Shown: positions 8,571 through 17,268 of the stretch, one piece after another
Layout: every line of letters starts with the position of its first letter
Numbering within the stretch: position 1 is the stretch's first letter
Assembly (NCBI RefSeq): GCF_027063845.1
Contig: NZ_JAMOQU010000009.1
Span: 1-50,122 of the forward strand
Reading direction: 5' to 3'
Origin: Thermococcus sp.
GTDB lineage: Archaea; Methanobacteriota_B; Thermococci; Thermococcales; Thermococcaceae
DNA length: 50,122 bases
Made by a program: the position numbers and the translations under genes
Notes under the pieces: model-generated
What the model was told of the DNA's origin: nothing
The model's database searches: none
The model's input: only the letters and a program-made list of their open reading frames with translations

Positions 8571-9185
8571 ATGAAGGTTCACCACTTATACTCGGGCGGA
8601 AAGGACTCAAGCCTGGCCGCGTGGATTCTAAGCCAGCTCGGCTACGAGGTCGAGCTCGTAACGGTCACCTTCGGCCTGCTCGACAACTGGAGGTACGCGA
8701 GGGAGACCGCTGAAAGGCTCGGCTTTCCCCATCGAGTTCTGGAGCTTCCCCGTGAAATCCTCGAAAAAGCAGGGGAGATGGCCATAAGCGACGGCCACCC
8801 GAACAACGCGATACAGTTCATCCACGAGAGGGCTTTGGAGGCCTTAGCGTCCCTTCCCGAAGTAGAAAGGGTGAGCGATGGAACCCGGAGGGACGACAGG
8901 GTTCCGCTCCTCGATTTGCCTAAAGCGAGGTCACTGGAGGACAGGTTTGGCGTTGCCTACATAAGGCCCCTCCTCGGCCTCGGCTACAAGACGATACGCG
9001 AGCTGACAGAGAAGCTCTTCATCGTGGAAATCAGGGAAAGCGAAGAGCTACAAAAGGCTGACTACGAAGTTGAACTGAGGTATCTCCTCAGGGAGAAGGG
9101 CATAGACCCGCTCGAAATATTCCCCAAGAGGCATTACCAGTCGAGGGTTTTGGGGTGGAAAAGAGAAATCAGAGCTCAAGGCTGA
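8571..9185 (+). CDS. PP-loop ATP pyrophosphatase-like protein
   Basis: A 204-aa protein with the PP-loop signature [14 protein letters not shown] at residues 6-19, used by enzymes that adenylate a substrate with release of pyrophosphate. Downstream motifs include [27 protein letters not shown] and [14 protein letters not shown]. It is shorter than tRNA-thiolation or GMP synthases and I cannot assign a substrate. The ATG at 8571 follows GGTGATGAGG; starts at 8562 or 8565 are possible. Its last 17 bp overlap convergent rplX. Confidence 0.8.
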   Translation: MKVHHLYSGGKDSSLAAWILSQLGYEVELVTVTFGLLDNWRYARETAERLGFPHRVLELPREILEKAGEMAISDGHPNNAIQFIHERALEALASLPEVERVSDGTRRDDRVPLLDLPKARSLEDRFGVAYIRPLLGLGYKTIRELTEKLFIVEIRESEELQKADYEVELRYLLREKGIDPLEIFPKRHYQSRVLGWKREIRAQG

Positions 9186-9402
9186 GCCTTCTGACTATCG
9201 GGTTCTCGGCCTCTTCGGGGCTTATCTCCTCGATGCTTTCAATCCATATCTTGGTCCTCGGAACGCGGTGCTTGCTCCCTATCTCGGAGTAGACGAGCTC
9301 CTCCACGTGCTCTGGCTTGAGGGCGCGGTACTCCTTGGTGAAGGGCTGCTTGAGCTTACCCCTCTGGAAGATTCCCTTAACGCGGTAGACCTTGACCTCC
9401 AT
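9169..9402 (-). CDS. rplX: 50S ribosomal protein L18a (LX)
   Basis: A 77-aa LX protein, archaeal counterpart of the N-terminal half of eukaryotic L20/L18a. It shows [10 protein letters not shown] at the start, the middle [32 protein letters not shown] and a short acidic end. Start choice: the ATG at 9402 has GGAGGG six bases ahead, whereas the ATG at 9408 abuts that element. It is the last gene of the L39e-L31e-aIF6-LX unit. Its 3' end overlaps the PP-loop gene by 17 bp tail to tail. Confidence 0.94.
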   Translation of the reverse strand: MEVKVYRVKGIFQRGKLKQPFTKEYRALKPEHVEELVYSEIGSKHRVPRTKIWIESIEEISPEEAENPIVRRLSLEL

Positions 9403-9447
9403 TTCCATCCCTCCTTCAGCGGGCCTTTGAAGGCGAACTTTTAAGCT

Positions 9448-10134
9448 TTATCCGAGGAAGCCCAAAGCTTCTTCAATCTTCACTATCTCCGGACCCGTCG
9501 TCAGGTGTCCGACGACGACGCCGTGCGAGTTGGCTATCATGCACGAGCCGACGAAGGGAACGCCCATGTTGGCGGTTCCGACGTAGACGTCAACCTTGAA
9601 GAGGTCGCTCAACCACTCAAGCTCCTCGTCGGTCGCCTCGGGATGCACGAGACCGCCTTTGTTCGTGACGACGCCAACGCTTCCAACCGCTGTATAGTCT
9701 GCGATAACCCCCCTCTCAACGGGGACACCGAGTATGTCCTCAATCTTCCTCGCTTCTTCCCTCGTGAAGTCCTTGCTAACTAAAGCGCCCTTGTCGTTGG
9801 CAAGAATCAGGTTTCCGAAGGCGGTGAGCCTGCTCTGGAAGGGAACGACCTCCATGTCAATTCCGTACTCCCTGAGCTGGGCGTTTATGAAGTCGAGCTC
9901 GGCATCCCAGATGTACCAGGGGACTATCAGGGCGTTGGAGTTGCCAGCAACGAATATGCCGACGATACGCGACTTCATGACGCTCGTCTCAATGAGCGGG
10001 ACCTTCAGAACTTCCCTGAGGACCTCCAGCTTCTTCTCGCCGAGGCCCTCTCTAATCACCGCTACCCTGTCGGTGGCGAAGCCGTAAACGCCGAGGTATG
10101 GGGAGTTTTCAAAATCGAGCCTCTCGATGTGCAT
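9448..10134 (-). CDS. eif6: Translation initiation factor aIF6
   Basis: A 228-aa anti-association factor that binds the 50S subunit and blocks premature joining with 30S. The fivefold pseudo-symmetric fold is reflected by repeated blocks such as YGFATDRVAVI, AGNSNALIVP, NDKGALVS, TAVGSVGVVTNKGGLVHP and IANSHGVVVG. Length matches archaeal aIF6. It sits between L31e and LX in the same direction, the canonical archaeal order. Confidence 0.97.
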   Translation of the reverse strand: MHIERLDFENSPYLGVYGFATDRVAVIREGLGEKKLEVLREVLKVPLIETSVMKSRIVGIFVAGNSNALIVPWYIWDAELDFINAQLREYGIDMEVVPFQSRLTAFGNLILANDKGALVSKDFTREEARKIEDILGVPVERGVIADYTAVGSVGVVTNKGGLVHPEATDEELEWLSDLFKVDVYVGTANMGVPFVGSCMIANSHGVVVGHLTTGPEIVKIEEALGFLG

Positions 10135-10161
10135 CTCTTCACCTCTAAAAAGTGGTTAAAA

Positions 10162-10434
10162 TCAGGCCAGAGAGACCTTCGCAACCCTCTTGCCGTCAAC
10201 TACCTCGACGACGACCTTAACGCGGAGCTTGTTGGGTGGCTTCTCAGCCCCGCGCTCCCAGAGCTTCTCGTTGACGGCCGGGTCGAGCTTGACCTCCTCG
10301 GCCTTGGCGTGTCTCGCTATCCACTCGCGGACGAAGCGAGCCGCTCTCGGGGCCCTCTTCCAGCGCGGAATGCGCTTCTTTATCTTCCTGATGGGAACGA
10401 CGAATATGACTTCCTGACCGGGTTCAATCGGCAT
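10162..10434 (-). CDS. rpl31e: 50S ribosomal protein L31e
   Basis: A 90-aa large-subunit protein near the exit tunnel. Family features include the basic segment [24 protein letters not shown] and the conserved [27 protein letters not shown]. The start follows GGTGATGTAA and lies 10 bp after the L39e stop. Confidence 0.97.
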   Translation of the reverse strand: MPIEPGQEVIFVVPIRKIKKRIPRWKRAPRAARFVREWIARHAKAEEVKLDPAVNEKLWERGAEKPPNKLRVKVVVEVVDGKRVAKVSLA

Positions 10435-10444
10435 TTACATCACC

Positions 10445-10600
10445 TCACTCCTTGAGTTTGGTTCTCCTCCAGTGCCTCCTCTTCGGGTGGGTGAGAACCT
10501 TTCTGTTCGTCTTAACGATAACCCAGACGGGAACGCGCCTGTTCTGCTTGTTAGCCTTCGCGAGCCTGAGCTTCTTTGCGAGTGGCTTGTTCCTTGACAT
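10445..10600 (-). CDS. rpl39e: 50S ribosomal protein L39e
   Basis: A 51-aa, very basic tunnel-lining protein. The translation begins [20 protein letters not shown] and ends [11 protein letters not shown], matching L39e in length and sequence. The ATG at 10600 has the ribosome site GGAGGTGTGACC. It is first in the L39e-L31e-aIF6-LX operon. Confidence 0.97.
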   Translation of the reverse strand: MSRNKPLAKKLRLAKANKQNRRVPVWVIVKTNRKVLTHPKRRHWRRTKLKE

Positions 10601-10642
10601 GGTCACACCTCCCCTCACAATGCCTGTTGATGCTTTGGGAAT

Positions 10643-10658
10643 GCGTTTTTAAGCTTTT
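10643..10658 (-). promoter_or_regulatory. Promoter of the L39e-L31e-aIF6-LX operon
   Basis: On the minus strand CGAAAAAGCTTAAAAA holds a BRE-like purine stretch followed by the TATA-like CTTAAAAA. It lies about 45-55 bp ahead of rpl39e, leaving a leader of about 25 nt. Confidence 0.5.
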
Positions 10659-10680
10659 TCGTGTGGGAAAGAAAAGAGGG

Positions 10681-12084
10681 TCAGCGCCTCTTCCTGAGGA
10701 GGAGTGGCAGAACGGCGAGGCCAACTATAAGGGCCGGTCCGCAGATGCCGTTTCCTTCTTCGGCTTTGACAACGTATTTGAACTCGACGTTGTCGGGAAC
10801 TTGGGCCATAAGAGCCTTGTAAGCATCGGCTGGAACGCCGTAGCGGATGTACACGTTGCTCTCTATGAGAACCTCATGGTCGTTGAGCTTGGTTACCTTC
10901 ATTACGACGCTGCCTGCCGTTGTTTTGACCTCTATGCTCTTGGGGAGTGAAACGAACTCGTAGCCTTCGGGGAGCTTAATCCTGGTAACCTTCGTCTCAT
11001 TGATGGCCGCGTTGAGTCTGTACGGAAAGCTCATGTTTCCGAGTTCAAGCTTCGGGTCGTAGTCGTAGATGTATGTGTCGTTGACCTTGCTCACGAACCC
11101 CTGAAGAACCCAGTGGTATTTCACAACCAACGGCCCCGTTGAGTTAACGTTGAGTATTGAGACGTTGCCGGAGATGACCTTTATGCCTTTGCTCTGGAAC
11201 ATCTGGGCGTATCTCTGGTAAAGACTCTGCTCTGCCTGCTGAAGTCCATGGTAGGCGAACTGGACTTTTATATAGTTAATGTATGCCTCCGGCTTGACGT
11301 ACTCCTCAACGGTGTCGAGGATTGTTTTGTCGCCCTCGACGGTTATGTTGTTGTATATCCTCATCTCCCATGTGGTGTAGTTCTCCACACCGGCTTTTCC
11401 CGTGTACTTAATCATGACCGGCTCAAGCCTGGCGTACAGAACCTTTAGGTCATCCTTTGTAACCCCCTTCTTAAGGTAGATAATTGAGTGGGCCGTAACG
11501 GTGTCCCCGGTCACGTTGACGTCCAGCTGGATGTAACTGCCGTTGGACTCAACTTTGAAGCCCCTGGTCACGTTTTCAATCTTGGCTCCTGGGGGAAGGT
11601 GCACTGTGAAGTAATTCTCAAGGTACATCGAGCCGTTAACTGCCGTCGGGTCAATCCTCGAGAGGTCCGCTATGCGTAGGGCATCGAGTGAAATCTCCCA
11701 GGCGCTGTCGTAGGAGTAGTAGCGCGCAAAGTTGGGGATGGTGCCGTTTATCACAGTCACGAGGGGCCCGGTTGTGTTGTATCCTATGATTTCAGCCGTT
11801 GGGTTTTCCAGGGTAAGACCGAGCTGTGAGAGGGCCTGCTGTTCCTGGCTGATGAACAACTGCGTCGCGTTTTCGAGCCCCATTTTAAGTATGCTCTCCT
11901 TGGTCTGGTTCAGCATCTCTTCGGGACTGTAAAATATCGTCTTCAGAGTTACATTGGCACTTCCGTCCCATGAAACCCAGTACTCGTTCTCCTGAACTTC
12001 TTTGTAGTCGTTGGACGCTGAAACTCCTCCCGCGATAATTCCGACGAGCAGAAGAGCCACTGCCAAAAATCCAAACTTCCTCAT
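10681..12084 (-). CDS. CGP-CTERM surface protein
   Basis: A 467-aa secreted protein. The signal peptide is residues 1-23 (FLAVALLLVGIIAGGVSA). The ectodomain has about twenty N-x-S/T sites and no recognised enzyme motif. The C-terminus carries the Thermococcales sorting signal: an acidic EEGNG stretch, then Cys-Gly-Pro, a hydrophobic helix (ALIVGLAVLPLLL) and RKRR. In known CGP-CTERM proteins the Cys is thought to be processed and lipid-anchored. The ATG follows GGAGGTAAAGTTAC, and GTTTTTAAGG near 12109-12118 is a fitting TATA box. No neighbour suggests its task. Confidence 0.85.
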   Translation of the reverse strand: MRKFGFLAVALLLVGIIAGGVSASNDYKEVQENEYWVSWDGSANVTLKTIFYSPEEMLNQTKESILKMGLENATQLFISQEQQALSQLGLTLENPTAEIIGYNTTGPLVTVINGTIPNFARYYSYDSAWEISLDALRIADLSRIDPTAVNGSMYLENYFTVHLPPGAKIENVTRGFKVESNGSYIQLDVNVTGDTVTAHSIIYLKKGVTKDDLKVLYARLEPVMIKYTGKAGVENYTTWEMRIYNNITVEGDKTILDTVEEYVKPEAYINYIKVQFAYHGLQQAEQSLYQRYAQMFQSKGIKVISGNVSILNVNSTGPLVVKYHWVLQGFVSKVNDTYIYDYDPKLELGNMSFPYRLNAAINETKVTRIKLPEGYEFVSLPKSIEVKTTAGSVVMKVTKLNDHEVLIESNVYIRYGVPADAYKALMAQVPDNVEFKYVVKAEEGNGICGPALIVGLAVLPLLLRKRR

Positions 12085-12164
12085 GTAACTTTACCTCCAG
12101 TTGTCCTGGCCTTAAAAACGGGAGAGGGTATATTAAGTTTGCCCAAAATTAAAGGAGGGAAGAA

Positions 12165-13451
12165 TCAGTCGCGCCACTTGCTCTCGTCGAGCTCTCCCTC
12201 GGTCTTGGCAACTATGGTAGTTCCCGCGAGGTCTCCAGTAACGTTGACCATCGTCCTGCCCATATCGAGTATCGCGTCAATGCCGAGAATCATCGCATAG
12301 GCCAGGGCAACCGGACTTCCCGCGGTGAGGTCGAGGCCGACGCTCTGAAGAACCATCGCGAGCATTATTGCGCCCGCCCCTGGAACTCCTGCCGTTCCTA
12401 TCGAAGCCAGCACGGCAGTGAGGACAACTATCAACTGCTGGCTCAGCGTGAGCGGGTGACCGATGGCGTTGGCAACGAAGAGCACGGTTACGCCCTGATA
12501 GAGGGCAGTTCCGTCCATGTTTATCGTCGCCCCGAGGGGTAGGGTGAAGGAGTAAATTCCCCTGTCAACTCCCATCTCCTCGTCTGCTACGCGCATGGTC
12601 ACTGGTAGGGTTCCGCTCGAGCTCCTCGTGACGAAAGCGGTAAGCATGGCGTCCTTCGCCTTCTTGATGAACTTAATTGGGTCAATTCCGAAGACCTTGA
12701 GCAGGATGAAGTAGGTTATGACAATCTGCAGGAAGAGGCCGAGGTAAACCGCGAGTACGACCTTTGCAAGAGGGCCGACGACCTTCAACCCTTCCTTGGC
12801 CATGACGTAGGCTATCAGCGCGAAGACACCTATCGGCGCGTACTGCATGACACCGCCGACGATGAGGTACATCGCCTCGGCCAGGCCGTCGAAGACCCTC
12901 AGCAGGGTTTCCGCCGACTTTCTGACGCGCTCCTCCTGCCTGTTCATGAGGTAGGTTATCGCTATTCCAAGGACTATGGCGAAGAATATCGTTTGGAGGA
13001 CCGCACCGTTTGAGAGGGAGGCAAACGGGTTCGTCGGCACTATGTTGAGGAGCGTCTGGACGAGGGAGGGGCTTTTAGCTTCAATCGCCTTGCCCGTTCC
13101 CGAGCCGAGGTGGACGTTTGCTCCGACGTTGAAGAGCCTGCCGACGATGAGGCCGAAGAGCACCGCCATAGCGGAGGTAGCGAGGTAATATACGATTATC
13201 TTGAGGCCAACGCGACCGAGGCGGGCGGGGCTTATGCTCGCCGCACCGACGACGAGCGATGCAAGTATAATCGGCATCACGAGCATCTTCAGCAGTCTGA
13301 CGAACAGGTCACCGAAGGGTTTGATGTACGTTGCTACAAAGCTCGTCCAGCCGAAGTGGCCCGCTATCAGTCCGAAGACCGCACCCAAAATCAAACCGTA
13401 GAGTATCTTCCAGAGCACCGGATAGTCGAGGTACTTCCTCAGTAGCCCCAT
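12165..13451 (-). CDS. Sodium-coupled aspartate symporter (GltPh/GltTk type)
   Basis: A 428-aa dicarboxylate/amino acid:cation symporter in the cytoplasmic membrane. Hallmarks: HP1 tip RSSSGTLP (276-283), TM7 motif NMDGT (311-315), HP2 GTAGVPGAG, and TM8 [20 protein letters not shown] with the Asp, Arg, Thr and Asn that bind aspartate. These match GltPh and GltTk, so aspartate with three Na+ is the likely substrate. The start at 13451 follows GGAGGTGAAAAG; a start six codons upstream is less likely. The long A/T-rich 5' region contains two ACCAAAAGT copies. Confidence 0.95.
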   Translation of the reverse strand: MGLLRKYLDYPVLWKILYGLILGAVFGLIAGHFGWTSFVATYIKPFGDLFVRLLKMLVMPIILASLVVGAASISPARLGRVGLKIIVYYLATSAMAVLFGLIVGRLFNVGANVHLGSGTGKAIEAKSPSLVQTLLNIVPTNPFASLSNGAVLQTIFFAIVLGIAITYLMNRQEERVRKSAETLLRVFDGLAEAMYLIVGGVMQYAPIGVFALIAYVMAKEGLKVVGPLAKVVLAVYLGLFLQIVITYFILLKVFGIDPIKFIKKAKDAMLTAFVTRSSSGTLPVTMRVADEEMGVDRGIYSFTLPLGATINMDGTALYQGVTVLFVANAIGHPLTLSQQLIVVLTAVLASIGTAGVPGAGAIMLAMVLQSVGLDLTAGSPVALAYAMILGIDAILDMGRTMVNVTGDLAGTTIVAKTEGELDESKWRD

Positions 13452-13545
13452 CTTTTCACCTCCGACCAAAAGTTGTTAGCATACCTGAATGCCAAACCAA
13501 AAGTACATGAAAAATAGAACCTTTTTTAACTTTTTCAGAAAAAAT

Positions 13546-13560
13546 TTGTCAAAAAGACAA
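13546..13560 (-). terminator. Hairpin plus T-tract terminator after birA
   Basis: The minus strand reads TTGTC-TTTTT-GACAA, a perfect 5-bp inverted repeat, followed by ATTTTTT. It lies 17 bp after the birA stop and upstream of the symporter gene, so it can separate the two same-strand transcripts. Confidence 0.5.
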
Positions 13561-13576
13561 TTCAGGAACGGAAGAC

Positions 13577-14290
13577 TTAAAAGACGCGGAGCGAAACGTC
13601 CCCGTAGAAAACCCTCTCAACGCCGTTCTTTGTCTCCACGAGAAGTGCGCCTGAGTCGTCTATGTCGAGGGCCCTTCCCTCAACGAGCACCTCGTCCCCC
13701 TCAACAACCATCACGTGCCGTCCAATCACTGCGCTCTTTCTCCTCACCGCGTCAAGGATTTCGTAGTGTCTGCCCCTCTTGAAGAGGCTGTACCAGTACG
13801 ATAGAGCCCTCAGAACGTTACTCAGGACGTCATCAAGGTTCAGCTCAAAGCCCGTGAGTTCCCTCATCGAGACGGCCTTATCGAGCAACTCCTCGGGAAC
13901 TTCGTTGTTCACGTTCAGTCCTATCCCGAGAAGGGCGAAATGGTTGAACTTGCACTCACTGAGGACTCCAGCTATCTTCTTTCCATCAACGAGAACATCG
14001 TTTGGCCACTTTACCTCCGCGGGAATGCCGTACTTGGCGAGGGCATCTACCACCGCAAGCGCCCCAACGAAGACCAGCTTTGGGACGTGCTCAGGGCTGG
14101 ACTTCGGCTTCAGAATCGCCGTCATCCAGAGGCCTCCCTCAGGGGAGGCCCATCTCCTTCCATTCCTCCCACGTCCGGCCGTCTGTCTCTTCGCCACCAC
14201 CACAGTCCCTTCGGGGGCCGTTGGGGCTATCCTCCTGGCGTACTCGTTGGTCGAGTCGACCTCATCGAGCGTTATGATGTTCCACTCCAT
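13577..14290 (-). CDS. birA: Biotin-protein ligase
   Basis: A 237-aa monofunctional BirA without the N-terminal helix-turn-helix repressor domain. The catalytic motifs are clear: STNEYA, the biotinyl-AMP loop GRGRNGRRWASPEGG, VKWPNDVLVDGKKIAGVL and GIGLNVN, with a small C-terminal SH3-like domain. It attaches biotin to carrier lysines; the EAMKME carrier domain in the carboxyltransferase at 15316-17097 is an obvious local target. It is divergent from fba; CTGTATAAAAGG near 14319-14330 is its likely TATA. Confidence 0.96.
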   Translation of the reverse strand: MEWNIITLDEVDSTNEYARRIAPTAPEGTVVVAKRQTAGRGRNGRRWASPEGGLWMTAILKPKSSPEHVPKLVFVGALAVVDALAKYGIPAEVKWPNDVLVDGKKIAGVLSECKFNHFALLGIGLNVNNEVPEELLDKAVSMRELTGFELNLDDVLSNVLRALSYWYSLFKRGRHYEILDAVRRKSAVIGRHVMVVEGDEVLVEGRALDIDDSGALLVETKNGVERVFYGDVSLRVF

Positions 14291-14363
14291 TTCTTATCCC
14301 TCCCCTCTTTCTCAACCCCTTTTATACAGTTTCCGGGGAAAACCTTAAATTCTTCTTCAAATA

Positions 14364-14380
14364 TATCACTCACGGTGATG
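14364..14380 (+). promoter_or_regulatory. Thermococcales glycolytic motif (TGM) at fba
   Basis: TATCAC-N5-GTGATG matches the known TGM consensus TATCAC-N5-GTGATA with one mismatch in the last base. TGM is bound by the Tgr/TrmBL1 sugar regulator. It lies downstream of the presumed TATA (CTTAAAT, 14344-14350), over the predicted transcription start and ribosome site, the position associated with repression in sugar-free conditions. Confidence 0.6.
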
Positions 14381-14383
14381 TAA

Positions 14384-15229
14384 ATGGATGCGTACCAGAG
14401 CGTCGGTATTAGGAGAAGGCTCAGGCGGTTTTTCAGGAGGGATGGGAGGGCGTTAATCTTCGCAATGGACCACGGCTTCGAGCACGGGCCGACCGATTTT
14501 GAGGAGCACTGGGAGCACGTTAACCCGAGGGTAATCCTCCGCAAGGTCGTCAGAGCGGGAATAGACGGCGTGATGATGCTCCCAGGAATCGCGAGGATTG
14601 CCGGCGACGAGGTCAAGCCCAACGTCGGTTTGATGATAAAGCTTACCAGCAAGACAAACCTCCGCCCGAAGGATGAACAGCTCCTCCAGAGCCAGCTGGG
14701 CTACGTTGAAGACGCCATAAAGCTCGGCGCCGATGCGATAGCTGCGACCGTCTACTGGGGCTCGCCTCAGGAGGACGTTATGATGCGCCAGTTCGCGGAG
14801 ATAGCGAGCTACGCCCACGACCTCGGCTTCCCGGTTGTGCAGTTCGCCTATCCGCGCGGACCGTACATAAACGAGAAGTACGGCAGGAAGGAGGACTACC
14901 GCGTCGTCATGTACGGGGCGAGAGCTGCGGCAGAGAGTGGCGCGGACATGATAAAGACCTACTGGACCGGCTCAAAGGAGACCTTTGCAAAGGTCGTCGA
15001 TGCAGCAGCTGGCGTTCCCGTCCTGCTGAGCGGTGGGGCAAAGAAGGAAAATCCAGTTGACTTCTTGAAGGTGGTTTGGGAGGTCATCGAGGCCGGTGGC
15101 TCTGGAGCCGTCGTCGGTAGGAACATCTTCCAGCGCGAGAACCCGGAGCCCTTCATAAAGGCCCTTCTTCGCGTTGTCCACAGAAACGAGGACCCGGAGG
15201 AGGCGGCTAAGGCAGAGGGCCTGCTCTGA
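14384..15229 (+). CDS. fba: Fructose-bisphosphate aldolase, archaeal class I
   Basis: A 281-aa DhnA-type aldolase that interconverts fructose 1,6-bisphosphate with glyceraldehyde 3-phosphate and dihydroxyacetone phosphate. Recognisable parts: [12 protein letters not shown] near residue 25, the FAYPRGP segment with the catalytic Tyr region, the Schiff-base lysine in [11 protein letters not shown] (Lys191), and phosphate-binding LLSGGAKKE and [10 protein letters not shown]. The ATG at 14384 is preceded by GGTGATG, which is also the right half of a TGM operator. Divergent birA lies 93 bp away. Confidence 0.96.
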   Translation: MDAYQSVGIRRRLRRFFRRDGRALIFAMDHGFEHGPTDFEEHWEHVNPRVILRKVVRAGIDGVMMLPGIARIAGDEVKPNVGLMIKLTSKTNLRPKDEQLLQSQLGYVEDAIKLGADAIAATVYWGSPQEDVMMRQFAEIASYAHDLGFPVVQFAYPRGPYINEKYGRKEDYRVVMYGARAAAESGADMIKTYWTGSKETFAKVVDAAAGVPVLLSGGAKKENPVDFLKVVWEVIEAGGSGAVVGRNIFQRENPEPFIKALLRVVHRNEDPEEAAKAEGLL

Positions 15230-15315
15230 TTTCGACAGCTGTCTAACTCTTCTTCTTTCTCCGTCGTAAGGCTTTTAAAGGCTCCGCTTCTGTGGGCATT
15301 AAAAGGGTGAAGAAA

Positions 15316-17097
15316 ATGGCAAAGGTTGACATAATTGACACAACCTTTAGGGACGCTCACCAGTCACTAATAGCCACCAGACTAACGACTGATGATATGC
15401 TGAAGATAGCGGAGACCATGGACAGGATAGGCTTCTATTCAATGGAGGTCTGGGGTGGAGCGACCTTCGACGTCTGCATACGCTACCTTAAGGAAGACCC
15501 GTGGGAGAGGCTCCGCCTCCTCAGGGAGCACATAAGGAAGACGAAGCTCCAGATGTTGCTGAGGGGCCAGAACGTGGTCGGCTATAAGCACTATCCCGAC
15601 GATGTTGTAGAGAAGTTCGTCGAGCTGGCCCACAGGAACGGAATAGACATATTCAGGATTTTCGACGCCCTCAACGACGTCCGCAACATGGAGGTCGCGA
15701 TAAGGAAGGCCAAGGAAGTCGGGGCGGAGGTTCAGGGGGCGATAGCCTACACAACCGGCAAAGTCTTCACGCTGGAGTACTACATGAAGAAGGTCGAGGA
15801 GCTCCTAAAGCTTGACGTCGACGTCATAACGATTAAGGACATGGCCGGTCTGCTTACTCCCTGGAAGGCCTACGAGCTGGTCAGCGAGATAAAGGAAACC
15901 TACGGCGTCCCCGTTAACGTCCACACCCACTCGACGACCGGAATGGCAGTGGCCGTCTATCTGAAGGCTGTTGAGGCGGGTGCCGATTACATAGACACTG
16001 CGATAAGCCCGCTCGCCTTCGGAACGGCTCAACCAGGAATCCAGACGATATGGCACGCCCTTCCCGAAGCGGTCGGGAGCCACCTCGACAGGGAGCTGAT
16101 CCACAGGGTCTCCCGCTACCTGAAGAAACTGCTCGAGGAGAAGTACTGGGGACTGCTCCACAAGGAGACGCTCATGGTGAACCCCTACGTCCTCAAGTAC
16201 CAGGTTCCCGGCGGGATGTTCTCTAACCTCATCGCCCAGCTCAAGGAGATGAACGCCCTCGACAGACTCGATGAGGTCCTCGAGGAGATTCCCCGCGTTA
16301 GAGAAGACCTCGGCTGGCCCCCGCTCGTGACGCCGACGAGCCAGATAGTTGGAACTCAGGCGGTTCTCAACGTCCTCTTCGGGCGGTACAAGCAGATAAC
16401 GCAACAGGTTAAAGACTACATCAGGGGCCTCTACGGAAGGCCTCCAGCGGAGATAAACCCCGAGCTCAAAAGGCTCGTCCTCGGCGACGAGGAGCCGATA
16501 AAGGAGAGGCCGGGGAGCCTGCTCAAGCCCCAGCTTGAGGAGTGCAGGAGAAAGCTCGAGGAGCTCGGCTACCTCCACAAGGAGGAGGACGTTCTAACCT
16601 ACTGCCTCTTCCCGGAGGTTGCCCTCGAGTTCTTCAGGGCGAGGGCTGAGGGGAGGGTGAAGGTCGAGCTTCCAAAGACGGCATCGAAGGTCAAGGTTTA
16701 CGTCAACGGCGTCGAGTTCGAGGTCGGCATCGAAGGTGTTGATTTGAGCGCTCTCAAGTACCTGTCGAGGGTCCAGGGAATTACCCCCGCTCAGACCGGT
16801 TCCCCTGAGCCTGTGCAGGTTTCGGCTCCTGCTCCTGTGAGTGCTCCGACTCCTGCCTCTACTCCAGCTCCTGCGAGTGCTTCGCCCAACACCGTTACGG
16901 CTCCAATGCCGGGTAAGATTCTTAGGGTCCTCGTGAAGGAGGGGCAGGAGGTTAAGGCAGGCCAGGGTTTGCTTGTGCTTGAGGCTATGAAGATGGAGAA
17001 CGAAATTCCCGCTCCGAAAGACGGTGTTGTTAAGAAAATCTACGTGAAAGAAGGCGACGCCGTAAACACCGGCGACCCACTGGTCGAGCTTGAATAG
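15316..17097 (+). CDS. Carboxyltransferase subunit with biotin carrier domain (pyruvate carboxylase B / oxaloacetate decarboxylase alpha type)
   Basis: A 593-aa protein of the PycB/OadA family. Residues about 1-300 form the carboxyltransferase TIM barrel (DTTFRDAHQSLIATR, TIKDMAGLLTP with the metal-binding lysine region, NVHTHSTTG, DTAISPLAFGTAQP). A conserved PYC_OADA domain follows, then an Ala/Pro/Ser linker and a C-terminal biotinyl domain with EAMKMENE and the target lysine. It could act as pyruvate carboxylase B or in oxaloacetate decarboxylation; no biotin carboxylase or membrane beta subunit is adjacent, so the direction is open. The ATG at 15316 follows GGGTGAAGAAA, and GGCTTTTAAAGG near 15269 is a TATA box. 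Confidence 0.9.
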   Translation: MAKVDIIDTTFRDAHQSLIATRLTTDDMLKIAETMDRIGFYSMEVWGGATFDVCIRYLKEDPWERLRLLREHIRKTKLQMLLRGQNVVGYKHYPDDVVEKFVELAHRNGIDIFRIFDALNDVRNMEVAIRKAKEVGAEVQGAIAYTTGKVFTLEYYMKKVEELLKLDVDVITIKDMAGLLTPWKAYELVSEIKETYGVPVNVHTHSTTGMAVAVYLKAVEAGADYIDTAISPLAFGTAQPGIQTIWHALPEAVGSHLDRELIHRVSRYLKKLLEEKYWGLLHKETLMVNPYVLKYQVPGGMFSNLIAQLKEMNALDRLDEVLEEIPRVREDLGWPPLVTPTSQIVGTQAVLNVLFGRYKQITQQVKDYIRGLYGRPPAEINPELKRLVLGDEEPIKERPGSLLKPQLEECRRKLEELGYLHKEEDVLTYCLFPEVALEFFRARAEGRVKVELPKTASKVKVYVNGVEFEVGIEGVDLSALKYLSRVQGITPAQTGSPEPVQVSAPAPVSAPTPASTPAPASASPNTVTAPMPGKILRVLVKEGQEVKAGQGLLVLEAMKMENEIPAPKDGVVKKIYVKEGDAVNTGDPLVELE

Positions 17098-17141
17098 CCT
17101 TGATGGCCCTAAATGGTTTAAACCTAAAATATGAATTTGAA

Positions 17142-17148
17142 TTTTTTT
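17142..17148 (+). terminator. T7 terminator after the carboxyltransferase gene
   Basis: Seven consecutive T residues, with more T-rich sequence following, 45 bp after the stop codon. No hairpin is needed for archaeal termination at such tracts. Confidence 0.45.
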
Positions 17149-17191
17149 CATTTTGGATAATTCCTCCAATTTTAAGTTAAAAGTCGAAATT

Positions 17192-17221
17192 CTTTCAGCC
17201 TATTGCCGAAAGACATTTAAG
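17192..17221 (+). promoter_or_regulatory. cstA promoter with flanking dyad
   Basis: The TATA-like CATTTAAG (17214-17221) is preceded by CCGAAAG. CTTTCAG (17192-17198) and CCGAAAG (17206-17212) form an imperfect inverted repeat (6 of 7) that touches the TATA/BRE region, a plausible regulator site. The start codon is at 17269. Confidence 0.35.
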
Positions 17222-17268
17222 TAGACAAAGTGTACGTTAATGTGCAAAATCTAATAGGGGGTGCAGAG

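Noticed and set aside
15805-16578. 257-codon minus-strand frame opposite the carboxyltransferase gene
   Set aside because: Shadow of a strongly conserved gene; composition follows from its codon bias.
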